Shown here: positions 34,944 to 46,629 of the stretch, one piece after another
Layout of the letters: each line of letters begins with the position of its first letter
Numbering within the stretch: the first letter of the stretch is position 1
Notes under the pieces: generated by a model
The model's input: only the letters and a program-made list of their open reading frames with translations
Database searches by the model: none
What the model was told of the DNA's origin: nothing
Position numbers and translations under genes: made by a program
Origin: Myxococcales bacterium
Lineage (GTDB): Bacteria > Myxococcota > Myxococcia > Myxococcales > Myxococcaceae
DNA length: 48,113 nt
Direction of reading: 5' to 3'
Assembly: GCA_003153055.1 (NCBI GenBank)
Contig: PMBV01000362.1
Span: 1 to 48,113 of the forward strand

Positions 34944-35783
34944 TCACCGCTCGGTGGGGCAGCCGTCGGCCGTGCGATGGGCGAGGAGCCAGCGCTCCGC
35001 GAAGTCGACCAACGAGCGCAGAGGCATCAACCGTGCCTCGGCCGCCCCCAGCCTCGCGAGGCGTACAGCGTTGGCCTGTTGCTCGAAGACTGCCCCAACG
35101 CGATTGAAGTCGTCGGTGGAGACATCGGGCTCCTCGTAGGTGACCCAGTGGCGCCGGCCCGCCCTCGAGACGGGTGCGCCGGCCTCGATGCGGCGCTGGG
35201 CCGCCCCGAAGGCTTTGCGCTCGGCGAGGTGCAGGGCCGTGTTCCGCTCGTGGCCGACCCCGAGCAGGAGGACGAGGGCTCCCAGCTCGTAGAGGGTGGC
35301 CCAGGGGGAGGCGAGGCCCATGGGATCCTCGAGGGAGTGGAGGCGGACGATCTCCGCCGCTCGAGGCCCGGCCGCCGCCACCGAGGAGGTCGGGTGATCG
35401 CTCCTCAGGCTGCCTGGCAGCGTCCTGAACAGCTCGGCGATGGCGCCCATGCAGCGCGTCGGCGTGCGCTGGCGATCGAACGCGGGCATCGTCTCGCGCA
35501 CGAGCGGCCACCAGTCAGGAGGAATCGGAGGCCGCTGCCACCCCGAAGGCTCGGACAACCCGGCCGAGTGCGCCGGCATCACCAGCGTGCCCTGGGGCCC
35601 CAGCTCATGCGTCAGCGCCTGAATGACCGTGTCGGCCCCGCCGCATACCCAGCCCATCGAGCGCATCGACGCGTGCACCACGACGGTCTGTCCGCCGCGC
35701 AGGCCCAGGTCCCGGAGCCCGGTCGAGATCGTCTCGACGGTGGAGGGGTGCTGCACGGCGGCGACCGATGACGCTTCTGACAT
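34944..35783 (-). CDS. AAC(3)/YokD-family antibiotic N-acetyltransferase-like protein
   Basis: 279 residues. Family motifs in order: VVVHASMRSMGWVCGGADTV near residue 35, GTLVMPAHS near 65, FRTLPGSLRSDHPTSSVAA near 120, SPWATLYELGALVLLLGVGH near 160 and ERNTALHLAE. These define the acetyl-CoA-dependent aminoglycoside 3-N-acetyltransferase fold. The sequence alone does not show that it acts on aminoglycosides; many genomic members have other or unknown substrates. ATG 35783 has GAGG about 12 bases upstream. Stands alone, with a repeat copy 140 bases upstream. Confidence 0.85.
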   Translation of the reverse strand: MSEASSVAAVQHPSTVETISTGLRDLGLRGGQTVVVHASMRSMGWVCGGADTVIQALTHELGPQGTLVMPAHSAGLSEPSGWQRPPIPPDWWPLVRETMPAFDRQRTPTRCMGAIAELFRTLPGSLRSDHPTSSVAAAGPRAAEIVRLHSLEDPMGLASPWATLYELGALVLLLGVGHERNTALHLAERKAFGAAQRRIEAGAPVSRAGRRHWVTYEEPDVSTDDFNRVGAVFEQQANAVRLARLGAAEARLMPLRSLVDFAERWLLAHRTADGCPTER

Positions 35784-36259
35784 GAGCGGGGTGTCCTCGC
35801 GGCAGGGCAGGCCTTGGGCTCCTCAAGGCCGGGAACGTGGTGCGGTATATGGCACCAGAGGCGACCGAGAACCAGCGTACCGGGCAGCGCAGCCCTCAGC
35901 TCGAGGTTCAGCCTCAAACTGCTTCACGGAGCTCAAGACCAGCTGGCGGGAGAAGCGCCTTGAGGAGCGTGGGCGGTGGGTTGCCCGTTCTCACAGGCGA
36001 GTCCAACCAGCCCCTCGACCATGGGCGAGGTGAGCAAGGGTCTCCAGCAATGTCACCAATGGTACCATTCGAGGTGCTCCCCGCCGACCCAGCCCATCTC
36101 TCGTGCCTGGCATGAGGCAGCATCGGATGATTCGGAGGTGCGGGGTCGGCGCAAGAAACGCCCCCACCCGGTCGATCGCGGCACCTCCAGAGGAAGCAGG
36201 TTTCTCGTCATGCCTCCTCGTTCGAAGTACCCTCGGGCATCCCTTCTTGGAGGCTCCCC
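35784..36259. other. Gene-free region holding repeat copy B
   Basis: About 476 bases between the divergent AAC(3)-like and LamG genes with no supportable gene. It contains copy B of the dispersed repeat (35926-36072). The remaining 190 bases up to the LamG gene must carry its promoter; I see no clear motif. Confidence 0.6.
35926..36072 (-). repeat. Dispersed repeat, copy B (about 147 bp, inverted)
   Basis: Reverse complement of a sequence closely matching 18055-18203, starting at the same TCGAATGGTACCATTGG end (palindrome AATGGTACCATT at 36058-36069) and ending at the same GCTCCGT block. By eye, roughly three quarters of the positions match, with most change concentrated in two short internal stretches. 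Flanking sequences differ from copy A. Confidence 0.7.
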
Positions 36260-37753
36260 GTGTTCTCGCCGCGATCGTACGCAGTCGCACTCTTGCTGCT
36301 TCCTGCTTTTGCCGCGGGGCAAGTCCCCGAGCGGCTCGGCTACCAAGGCAGGCTCCTCGATGCCCACGGGGGTCCGGTGATGGGGGTGGTCGACGTGACG
36401 TTCAGAATCTTCGATGCCGAATCAGGAGGCACGGCGCTCTGGGTCGACCAGCAGAAGCTCTCGACGACGGACGGCTACTACTCGACCTCGCTCGACGGCT
36501 CGAGCGCGAGGACGCCGCCGAACGCCTTCCCGCAGAACCTCTTCGATGGGAGCCCTCGGTACCTCTCCTTGACGGTGGGTGACCAGGAGTTGCTGCCGAG
36601 GCAGGCGATCGCCTCGGTGGCCTACGCGTTGCAAGCCAAGAGCGTCTCCGGCGGCACGGTGAACGCCTCGAGCGTGTCGGTTGGTGGCAAGCAGGTCATC
36701 GACTCCACGGGGCGGTGGGTGGGGTCGGGTTCTGGGGGGAGCCTCAGGGCCTCGTACGACCTCGAAGAGGGCGCTCAGACGAGAAGTGCGGACTCGTCGG
36801 GGTACGGCAACGACCTGACCCTGAGCACCTCGGGCGTGTCGTGGACGACCGCGGGGCACACGGGCAACGCACTCAACTTCGACGGCGCCAGTGGCTACGC
36901 GTCGGCGCTCGACCAACCGGCGCTTAGCCCAGCGCAGGAAATCACCGTCTCCGCCTGGGTCTTTCAGACGGCCGGTGCGGCCTGGACGGGGTGTGTCGTC
37001 AACAAGCCTGGGCAGTACGCGCTCGCCATTGTCAACGGTCACGTTCAGTTCGCTGTGCAGACCGTGAAGGGCCCGGTCGCGGCCATGCTCGGCTCCGGGG
37101 CGCTCCCGTCGACCACGGCGCCCGCGTGGGCGCACGTGATGGCCAGCTATGACGGGGAGACCATCCGTACCTTCGTGAATGGCTTCCTCACGGACCACGC
37201 GGACTACCCCAACGGGTTGATCGCCTCCTCAGCCAGCTCGCTCAGGATCGGCGCGTGTGTCGACAAGGCCGGCGCGCCCATGAGCTTCTTCACGGGACGC
37301 ATCGACGAAGTGCGCATCTGGGGACACGCCAAGGGGACCGGTGGCTTTCGCAACATCGCGCGCTGGCAGGGCTACGCTGGCGACGGCACGGACGACGGCG
37401 CCCTGAGCGGGCGGACGGTCACCTACTCGAAGAAGGCTCCTGGCACCGGGCTGCGGGTCGTCTGGTCGGACAACTTCCGGGTAAGGGGCAACGATAAGGC
37501 CTGCCGGTGGGAGGTCCTCTTCAAGGGCGCCTCGTGCACCAGCCCTGGGGGCATCTACTTCGACAAGTACGAAGGAGCCACGAGCTCGAACCGGCACGAC
37601 ATGGCCACCGTGATGGGGACGTGCTACGGGCTGCCGCCTGGCACCGTGGTGGTGAGCGCGCGTGTGGGGCCGACCCCGGGCTACTCTGGCCAGGATTGCT
37701 ACACCGGTTGGTCCGACCAGCTCGTGAGCCTGGAGGTGGAGGAGGTCCCGTAG
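36260..37753 (+). CDS. Secreted LamG-domain (concanavalin-like) protein
   Basis: 497 residues. Signal peptide (VALLLLPAFAAGQ); a head domain at about 25-135 (LGYQGRLLDAHGGPVMGVVD, LFDGSPRYLSLTVGDQELLP) often found in secreted delta-type proteins; a LamG/concanavalin-like domain at about 165-355 (SGYGNDLTLSTSGVSW, ALNFDGASGYASAL, FTGRIDEVRIWGHAKG); and a C-terminal domain at about 375-497 with six cysteines (ACRWEVLFKGASC; TCYGLPPGTVVVSARVG) that I do not recognise. Probably a surface or extracellular carbohydrate- or protein-binding protein. The GTG 36260 start is decided by GGAGG (36249-36253) six bases upstream. Confidence 0.82.
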   Translation: MFSPRSYAVALLLLPAFAAGQVPERLGYQGRLLDAHGGPVMGVVDVTFRIFDAESGGTALWVDQQKLSTTDGYYSTSLDGSSARTPPNAFPQNLFDGSPRYLSLTVGDQELLPRQAIASVAYALQAKSVSGGTVNASSVSVGGKQVIDSTGRWVGSGSGGSLRASYDLEEGAQTRSADSSGYGNDLTLSTSGVSWTTAGHTGNALNFDGASGYASALDQPALSPAQEITVSAWVFQTAGAAWTGCVVNKPGQYALAIVNGHVQFAVQTVKGPVAAMLGSGALPSTTAPAWAHVMASYDGETIRTFVNGFLTDHADYPNGLIASSASSLRIGACVDKAGAPMSFFTGRIDEVRIWGHAKGTGGFRNIARWQGYAGDGTDDGALSGRTVTYSKKAPGTGLRVVWSDNFRVRGNDKACRWEVLFKGASCTSPGGIYFDKYEGATSSNRHDMATVMGTCYGLPPGTVVVSARVGPTPGYSGQDCYTGWSDQLVSLEVEEVP

Positions 37754-38112
37754 GCCAGGCCGAGTTCCTCCAGAAGTCGGCTGCCATGCCGGAGGTGGTC
37801 GACGAGGGCAGGTCGTGCTGGCCCACGGCGACAGCGGCGTCGTCGCTGGAGAAGCCACGCATCAACCCTCCGCTCGCGGCCAAGGTCGCCGACCCCAGCG
37901 GTCCATCGCTCCACCGGACGCCTGCCGGGCAGATGTAACCATTTGGTCCTCAGTGCATCCACCACGAGCCCCTCCGCGTCGACCTTCACCGGAACGACGC
38001 GGGCACCGAAGGCGCCGCTGGGTAGCCGGAGTCCTCCACCTGGGCACGCTCAGTGGCTTCATCGAATTTGAATAGATTGGACCTTGGAAGGAGCCAGGTC
38101 GGCTCGTATGAA
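37754..38112. other. Region without an intact gene, containing a decayed fragment
   Basis: About 360 bases between the LamG gene and the cupin gene. No intact frame is convincing on either strand. The minus strand around 37950-38065 carries a frameshifted PLP-domain fragment (listed separately). The 37770-37890 stretch has an open minus frame but nothing recognisable. Confidence 0.55.
37950..38065 (-). pseudogene. Frameshifted fragment of a MocR/aminotransferase PLP domain
   Basis: Read on the minus strand, one frame gives ATERAQVEDSGYPAA and then stops; the adjacent frame continues as FGARVVPVKVDAEGLVVDAL. Together they match the well-known run VxVEDPGYPxxxxxFxAxGAxVVPVxVDxEGLxVDAL of fold-type I PLP enzymes, especially MocR/PdxR regulators and class I/II aminotransferases. 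About five residues are missing at the junction along with the frame change. No other part of the family (PLP lysine, winged helix) is visible, so only a remnant remains. Confidence 0.45.
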
Positions 38113-38580
38113 ATGACCATGACCGACCCCGCGACGCTCCCTTGGCAGCCGCTCAGCCCTGGCTTCAGCCTCAAGCTCCTTCATGGAGCCGACGATCGAG
38201 ACACCCGCGCGCTGCTGCTCCGCCTCGAGCCAGGGACGGTCATCGACAAGCACCGCCACCACGGCGAGGTCCATGCGCTCAACCTGGCCGGCTGGCGAAA
38301 GATACTGGAGACCGGCGAGGTGATTGGCCCTGGCGGCTACGTTCACGAGCCCGCTGGCAACGTGGACAGTTGGATGGCCATCGGAGACGAGCCGGTCATC
38401 GTCTTCGTCACGGTGCAGGGCGCGATGGAGTCACTGGACGAGCGTGGGCAGGTGATCGACTGCTCCACTACCTCGACCATCGCCGAGGCCTACGCGCGCT
38501 TCTCGAGCCAGCCGCTCCCGTCGCCCTCGACGCAACTCACGCCCTCCAGCGGCACGTCACTCCAGCCGGCTCTCGAGTGA
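38113..38580 (+). CDS. Cupin, 2,4'-dihydroxyacetophenone dioxygenase-like
   Basis: 155 residues, a single cupin barrel. [35 protein letters not shown] with metal-ligand His residues, [16 protein letters not shown] and [14 protein letters not shown] match the cupin family that includes 2,4'-dihydroxyacetophenone dioxygenase and ChrR-type cupins. Most such proteins have an untested substrate. ATG 38113 gives a family-length product; ATG 38119 is also possible, and the frame stays open upstream to 38053. Convergent with transaldolase, with a 24-base overlap of the coding ends. Confidence 0.8.
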   Translation: MTMTDPATLPWQPLSPGFSLKLLHGADDRDTRALLLRLEPGTVIDKHRHHGEVHALNLAGWRKILETGEVIGPGGYVHEPAGNVDSWMAIGDEPVIVFVTVQGAMESLDERGQVIDCSTTSTIAEAYARFSSQPLPSPSTQLTPSSGTSLQPALE

Positions 38581-38581
38581 C
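38556..38581. terminator. Hairpin across the overlapping ends of cupin and transaldolase genes
   Basis: GTCACTC (38556-38562) and GAGTGAC (38575-38581), a perfect 7-bp stem with a 12-base loop that itself holds the palindrome AGCCGGCT. It spans both stop codons, so it could end transcription from either side. Confidence 0.4.
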
Positions 38582-39525
38582 TTCTCAAGCTCGACGATGG
38601 CCTTGGTGAAGCCCTCGATGCCTTCCTTCAGCTTCTCGTGCGCCATCGTGTCTTCGGCGTGCAGCCTCGCGAAGGCCGCCGCGTCGAGGTGCGTCTTCTC
38701 TCCCCCCAGCTTCGCCGCGGTCGCTGGGTCGAGCTTGCGCGGCAGGGGAGCCGTCGAGGCCTCGAGCTCAGCGAGCAGCTTGGGGGCGATGGTGAGCAGG
38801 TCGCAACCAGCGAGCTCGGTGATTTCCCCGAGGTTGCGGAACGAGGCGCCCATCACCTCGGTCTTGTACCCATGCCGCTTGTAGTAATTGTAGACCTTCG
38901 TCACCGACAGGACTCCTGGGTCCTCCGCGGGCGCATAGGCCGCTCGGCCGGTCGACTTCACGTACCAGTCGAGAATGCGACCGACGAAGGGCGAGATGAG
39001 TGTCACCCCGGCCTCGGCGCAGGCCACCGCCTGATGGAAGCCGAACAGCAGGGTGAGGTTGCAGTGAATGCCCTCTTTCTCGAGCTGCTCGGCGGCCTTG
39101 ATGCCTTCCCAGGTCGAGGCCAGCTTGATGAGAATGCGGGCCCGCCCGATGCCCTCCTTCTCGTACATCGAGATGAGGTCGCGGGCCTTGGCGATGCTCC
39201 CGGCCGTGTCGAAGCTCAGCCGCGCGTCGACCTCGGTCGAGACTCGGCCCGGCACGACCTTGAGGATCTCGATGCCGAACTCCACCGCGAGGCGATCGAC
39301 GGCCCGCTTGCAGACCGCGGCCTTCGAGGTGTCGGAGCTACCCGACTTCGCCCAGTCCATGGCGGCGGAGATCAACCCCTGGTACTGCGGCATCGCGGCG
39401 GCGGCGGCGATGAGCGAGGGGTTCGTCGTCGCGTCGCGCGGCTTGAACTTCTGAATCGAGGCGAAGTCTCCGGTGTCGGCGACCACGACGGTGTACTGCT
39501 TGAGTTGCTCGAGGAGCGTTGCCAT
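38557..39525 (-). CDS. tal: Transaldolase
   Basis: 322 residues, full class-I (TalB-type) length. The Schiff-base lysine lies in [13 protein letters not shown] near residue 130; other hallmarks are DATTNPSLI near 32, [20 protein letters not shown] near 155, [27 protein letters not shown] and [12 protein letters not shown]. It moves a three-carbon unit between sedoheptulose-7-phosphate and glyceraldehyde-3-phosphate in the pentose phosphate pathway. ATG 39525 yields the standard N-terminus ([20 protein letters not shown]). Single gene, unusual only for its coding overlap with the cupin gene. Confidence 0.97.
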   Translation of the reverse strand: MATLLEQLKQYTVVVADTGDFASIQKFKPRDATTNPSLIAAAAAMPQYQGLISAAMDWAKSGSSDTSKAAVCKRAVDRLAVEFGIEILKVVPGRVSTEVDARLSFDTAGSIAKARDLISMYEKEGIGRARILIKLASTWEGIKAAEQLEKEGIHCNLTLLFGFHQAVACAEAGVTLISPFVGRILDWYVKSTGRAAYAPAEDPGVLSVTKVYNYYKRHGYKTEVMGASFRNLGEITELAGCDLLTIAPKLLAELEASTAPLPRKLDPATAAKLGGEKTHLDAAAFARLHAEDTMAHEKLKEGIEGFTKAIVELEKSLESRLE

Positions 39526-39703
39526 GCGGGCACGGTACCTCCCCGCGCGAGGTTCCAGAAGGGGCTTCCGCGAGCCACGGTACATCGCTGGAATTCGGGG
39601 GTCCGCGGCTCATTCAGGGCTCCGCTGACGCGGTCCTGCCGCGCGCGACGCTTGAATCTGCCGCCAGGCGTGCCAAGGCTCCCGCTTCCGTCTGGGAGGA
39701 CGC

Positions 39704-39949
39704 ATGACCACCGAAGCAGAACTGAAAGCCGAGCTGGAGCGACTCAAGGCCGAGAATGAGGCCCTCAAGGCCCGCAGCACCAAGGCCGTGTCGATCAAGG
39801 TCAGTGAGAAGGGCGGGCTCTCGGTGTACGGCCTCGGCCGCTTCCCGGTGACGCTCTACCAGGAGCAGTGGCTCAAGCTGCTCGACCTCGAGCAAGACAT
39901 TCGCACCTTCATCAAGGACCACCAGGGCGAGCTCAAGAAGAAGGAGTAG
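39704..39949 (+). CDS. Small conserved coiled-coil/beta protein
   Basis: 81 residues. An N-terminal heptad helix (ELKAELERLKAENEALKARS) is followed by a compact conserved core: VSIKVSEKGGLSVYGLGRFP, then VTLYQEQWLKLLDLEQDI. I recognise this core from small uncharacterised proteins of myxobacteria and other phyla; the function is unknown. GGGAGGA lies three bases before ATG 39704. It converges with the kinase gene, leaving 25 bases between their ends. Confidence 0.8.
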   Translation: MTTEAELKAELERLKAENEALKARSTKAVSIKVSEKGGLSVYGLGRFPVTLYQEQWLKLLDLEQDIRTFIKDHQGELKKKE

Positions 39950-39974
39950 GTCTCCCGGGGCTTTCGACCCGCGT

Positions 39975-43100
<3,126 letters not shown>

Positions 43101-43186
43101 CTCCGGTCTCGAAGCCCGGCTGTCACGGCTCTTGGGTTGCACCCGAGGGTGTCGGCCGCGATGGATTCGAGTAGGAGGGGGCGCTC

Positions 43187-44779
43187 ATGCAGCGAGTCCT
43201 CGAGTCGAAGGTGGGTTTCGCGCTCCTCGCCGGGCTCTACCTCTTGTCCTTTCCCTACCACCCGCGCATGCGCTCGCCCAACGAGCTGTGCCGGCTCTGG
43301 CAATCGCGCTCGCTGATCGACTTCGGCACCCTCAGCATCAACGGCACGCTGGCCCAGCTGGGGGCGGTCGGCGACCTCTCGTGCACGGCGGTGGTGCAGG
43401 GCCAGCGGCTCGCGCCCTGCGTGGGGCCTTTCGCCGCGCAGAGTGGGGTGCTGGCGAAGTACTACTACCCTTCGAAGGCGCCGCTCGTCTCCTTCCTCGG
43501 CGCCCCGGTGTACTGGGTGCTGAAGGCCATGGGGCCGGTCTCCGAGCTCCGCCAGGTGCTCTTCTCGCGCCTCTTCGTCACGGTGCTGCCGGCCTTGGGT
43601 CTCCTGTGGCTTCTGCGGCGGTTCCTCTCGGCCTACGTGTCGCAGGGCGTGGCCGACGTGCTGGTGGTGGTGTACGGGCTGGGCACCATGGCCTTCGCCT
43701 ACGCCGAGGCGTTCATGAGCCACCAGGTCACCGCGGTGCTCCTCTTCGCGACCTTCTACGTGGCGTGGAAGGTGGAGCGGGGCGAGTGGAAGGAGCGCGC
43801 CTACCTGCTGGCCGGGCTCCTGGCCGCTTCAGTGGTGGCTGCGGAGTACACCGGGGCCCTGGGTGTCGTCTGCGTGGCGGCGTACGTGGTGGCCAGCCGG
43901 TGGAAGAAGTGGGGAGCCTTGGGGCGGGCCGTGGCGCTGGTCGTGGCCGGAGCCGCTCCAGGGCTGGTGGCGCTCCTCGCTTACCACCAGGCGTGCTTCG
44001 GCAGCCCGTGGGTGAGTGGCTACAAATTTCTCAACGACCCCGGCTACCAGGGTTGGCACGAGGGCGGCTTCCTCGGCATCCATGGCCCCAACCTGCTTGC
44101 GCTGTGGCTCTCGCTCTTCTCGCCCTTGAGGGGGCTCTTCACCCTCTCGCCCTTCTTGCTGGCGGCGCCGTTCGGCTTCACCGACGTGCGAAAGAAGGAT
44201 CCGGCGCAGTTTGCCTTCCTCCTGGTGCTGGTGGCCGCCAACCTCTATTTCACCGCGGGATTCAGCTACGCGTCGTGGGGGTGGACCGTGGGCCCTCGGC
44301 ACCTGACGCCCATGGTGCCCTTCTTGATGTTGCCGGTAGCGATGGTGCTGGAGCGCCTCGGGTCTGGCGCCGGAGGCCTCGCTCGCTCGGTGGTGGCGGG
44401 GCTGTGCGTCACCTCGGTGGCCGCGACGGGGCTGGTCGCCCTCATCGCCTATGTGCCCGACGACGTCTCGACCTCGCTGTGGGGGCTGGCCGTGCCGCTG
44501 TTGACCGAAGGCCTGTGGCCGGTGTCATGGCTGGCGGCCTGGGTGCCCAACCCGGCGTCGGGGGCGGTGCTCGAGCTGCTCCTCGCTGGAGTCGTGCTGT
44601 GGCTCTCGGGTCGGTTCATCATTCAGCAGCGGGCCAGGCTCCTGGTGGTGGCCGCGGTGCTCGTGGGCCATTTCGGCCTGCTCCGGCTCGCCACCGAGAA
44701 CCACTCGGGAGACAAGGGCGCCCGGGCTTTTTTGAGCCAGGTGTGGGTCGCCCCGGTGGGGCAGCGGCTCCAATTTTGA
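43187..44779 (+). CDS. GT-C-like (PMT/ArnT-type) multi-pass membrane glycosyltransferase candidate
   Basis: 530 residues with about 11-12 membrane segments. The first periplasmic loop carries RMRSPNELCRLWQ after the first helix, the position where GT-C enzymes hold catalytic acidic residues (here an E rather than D-E). A conserved YYYPSKAPLVSFLGAP and GWTVGPRHLTPMVPFLMLPV resemble uncharacterised bacterial dolichyl-phosphate-mannosyltransferase-like proteins. A lipid-linked sugar donor is the family norm; donor and acceptor are unknown here. AGGAGGGG precedes ATG 43187. Divergent from the kinase gene. Confidence 0.7.
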   Translation: MQRVLESKVGFALLAGLYLLSFPYHPRMRSPNELCRLWQSRSLIDFGTLSINGTLAQLGAVGDLSCTAVVQGQRLAPCVGPFAAQSGVLAKYYYPSKAPLVSFLGAPVYWVLKAMGPVSELRQVLFSRLFVTVLPALGLLWLLRRFLSAYVSQGVADVLVVVYGLGTMAFAYAEAFMSHQVTAVLLFATFYVAWKVERGEWKERAYLLAGLLAASVVAAEYTGALGVVCVAAYVVASRWKKWGALGRAVALVVAGAAPGLVALLAYHQACFGSPWVSGYKFLNDPGYQGWHEGGFLGIHGPNLLALWLSLFSPLRGLFTLSPFLLAAPFGFTDVRKKDPAQFAFLLVLVAANLYFTAGFSYASWGWTVGPRHLTPMVPFLMLPVAMVLERLGSGAGGLARSVVAGLCVTSVAATGLVALIAYVPDDVSTSLWGLAVPLLTEGLWPVSWLAAWVPNPASGAVLELLLAGVVLWLSGRFIIQQRARLLVVAAVLVGHFGLLRLATENHSGDKGARAFLSQVWVAPVGQRLQF

Positions 44780-44840
44780 TGTCACGCCTTCGATGGAGGC
44801 GCCTATGGTTCGCGTGTTTCACCTACCCCTGAGGGCTCAC

Positions 44841-45302
44841 ATGAATCGACGTGACATGTTGATGACGGCGGCAGGCTCGGTGGCAGCGCTTTCACTCGCC
44901 GCGTTGGCCGAGGAGCCGAAGGCAGTTCCGGCGGCGGTCGCTGGCGGCCCGGCCCCCAAGGAGGACGGCTTCAATACGGCCCTGTTCGAAGCCACGCTGG
45001 GCTGCCTCAAGGCCGGTGAAATCTGCCTCGACCATTGCGTGCGGAGCCTGTCGACCGGCGACAAGATGATGGTCGAGTGCGCTGGCACGGTGCGAGCGAT
45101 GCTTCCTCTGTGCGAGGCGATGTCGAAGCTCACGCTCCTCAAGTCGAGCCACATGAAGGAACTCGCGTCGGTGTGCGCCAAGGCCTGCCGTGACTGTGAG
45201 GCCGCCTGTAAGAAGCACGCCAAGCATCACGTGGAATGCAAGAACTGTATGGAGAGCTGCCAGACCTGCGCCACGCAGTGCGAGAAGGTCGCCACCGCCT
45301 GA
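44841..45302 (+). CDS. Tat-exported four-helix-bundle copper storage protein (Csp1-like)
   Basis: 153 residues. A twin-arginine leader (MNRRDMLMTAAGSVAALSLA) precedes a helical domain with 14 cysteines, many as CxxxC or CxxC pairs: GCLKAGEICLDHC, VCAKACRDCEAAC, VECKNCMESCQTCATQC. Csp1 of methanotrophs is a Tat-exported four-helix bundle whose inward-facing cysteines (13 per subunit) bind many Cu(I) ions; length, leader and Cys spacing agree. Expected role: copper storage or detoxification in the periplasm. GAGGG five bases before ATG 44841 decides the start over an upstream ATG at 44793. Confidence 0.87.
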   Translation: MNRRDMLMTAAGSVAALSLAALAEEPKAVPAAVAGGPAPKEDGFNTALFEATLGCLKAGEICLDHCVRSLSTGDKMMVECAGTVRAMLPLCEAMSKLTLLKSSHMKELASVCAKACRDCEAACKKHAKHHVECKNCMESCQTCATQCEKVATA

Positions 45303-45320
45303 GGTCGCGGTCACCTCTCG

Positions 45321-46574
45321 TCAGATGACGGTCCCGTCGGGGATGATGCCTCCCTTGGGCACGATGACGATGCCATCACGAATGTGGTGGCCCACTCCGT
45401 CGGCCTCCTTCACTCCGGCCTCGTTGACGATGCGCACGCCGCGCCCGATGCGGGCGTTCTTGTCGATGATGGCCCGGGTCACCACCGAGCCCTCGCCGAT
45501 GCCGACCGGGGGGACACCGCGGGCCTGTGAGGCTTCGATTTCGTCGATGGTCTCGTGGAAGTCGGCGCCCAGCACCAGTGACTCCTTGATTCGCGCCCCC
45601 AGCCCGATGCGGCTTCGAATGCCGATGACCGAGCGCTCGATCTCCTGGGCCATGATGACGCAGCCCTCCGAGACCAGCGAGCTCCGCAACGTGCACCCTT
45701 CGACCTTGCTCGCCGGAAGGAACCGCGAGCCCGTGTAGACCGGCCGCAGCGCGTCGTAGAAATCGAACGGAGGGATGCGATCAGTCAGCGCCAAGTTGGC
45801 CCGGAAGTACGACTCGATGGTCCCCACGTCTTCCCAGTAGCCGCGGAACAGGTGGGCTTGGACTCGCATCTCCTTGATGGCCCGCGGAATGACGTGACGG
45901 CCGAAGTCGACCAGCGCCTCGTCGGCGATGGAGCGGTCGAGCGACTCCCGGGCGAAGAGGTAGATGCCCATCGACGCGAGGAAGCCCCGCCCATGCCCGG
46001 GGATGTTCGACTCCAGGGCGTCGAGGCGCTCGGGGCCCGGCTTCTCTTCGAAGTGCACGATGCGGCCGGCCTCGTCGAGCTTCACGATGCCGAACGCCCC
46101 GGCTTGCTCCCGGCTCACCGGAATGACCGCCACCGTCGCGTCGGCTCGGTGCGTGCGGTGGGTGTCGCGGAGCTGCCTGAAGTCCATTTGGAACAGCTGG
46201 TCACCCGAGAGAATGAGCACCTCGCGCCCCCGGTGGCTGTGCAGGTGGTGCTGGCTCTGGCGCACGGCATCGGCGGTGCCCTGGTACCACTGGGGGTTCT
46301 CCTCGGTCTGCTCGGCCGCGAGGATGGTGACGAAGGCGTCGCTGAAGACGTCGAACTTGTACGTCTGGCTGATGTGTTTGTTGAGGCTTTCTGAGTTGTA
46401 TTGCGTCAGCACGAAGATTCGCCGCAGCCCCGAGTTGATGCAATTCGAGATGGGAATGTCGATGAGGCGGTACTTGCCGGCGATGGGCACGGCCGGCTTG
46501 GAGCGCTTCTGAGTCAGGGGGAAGAGTCGGCTCCCTCGCCCACCGCCGAGAACAACAGCCATACAATCGTTCAT
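45321..46574 (-). CDS. glgC: Glucose-1-phosphate adenylyltransferase
   Basis: 417 residues, family length. The nucleotidyltransferase domain begins with VVLGGGRGSRLFPLTQKRSK and continues with IDIPISNCINSGLRRIFVLT, GTADAVRQ, GDQLFQMDF, FEEKPG and GYWEDVGTIESYFRANLAL; a C-terminal left-handed beta-helix follows (VIGIRSRIGLGARIKESLVL). It makes ADP-glucose for glycogen. Allosteric Arg residues near the N-terminus look conserved. ATG 46574 or 46562 could start; neither has a strong ribosome site. It lies 55 bases downstream of the ABC-2 permease gene on the same strand; convergent with the Csp1-like gene. Confidence 0.96.
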   Translation of the reverse strand: MNDCMAVVLGGGRGSRLFPLTQKRSKPAVPIAGKYRLIDIPISNCINSGLRRIFVLTQYNSESLNKHISQTYKFDVFSDAFVTILAAEQTEENPQWYQGTADAVRQSQHHLHSHRGREVLILSGDQLFQMDFRQLRDTHRTHRADATVAVIPVSREQAGAFGIVKLDEAGRIVHFEEKPGPERLDALESNIPGHGRGFLASMGIYLFARESLDRSIADEALVDFGRHVIPRAIKEMRVQAHLFRGYWEDVGTIESYFRANLALTDRIPPFDFYDALRPVYTGSRFLPASKVEGCTLRSSLVSEGCVIMAQEIERSVIGIRSRIGLGARIKESLVLGADFHETIDEIEASQARGVPPVGIGEGSVVTRAIIDKNARIGRGVRIVNEAGVKEADGVGHHIRDGIVIVPKGGIIPDGTVI

Positions 46575-46629
46575 GGCGACAGCATCGCGCGAAGTCCGGC
46601 CGGCGGGAACGGCTCGTCGGCCTCGCGGG

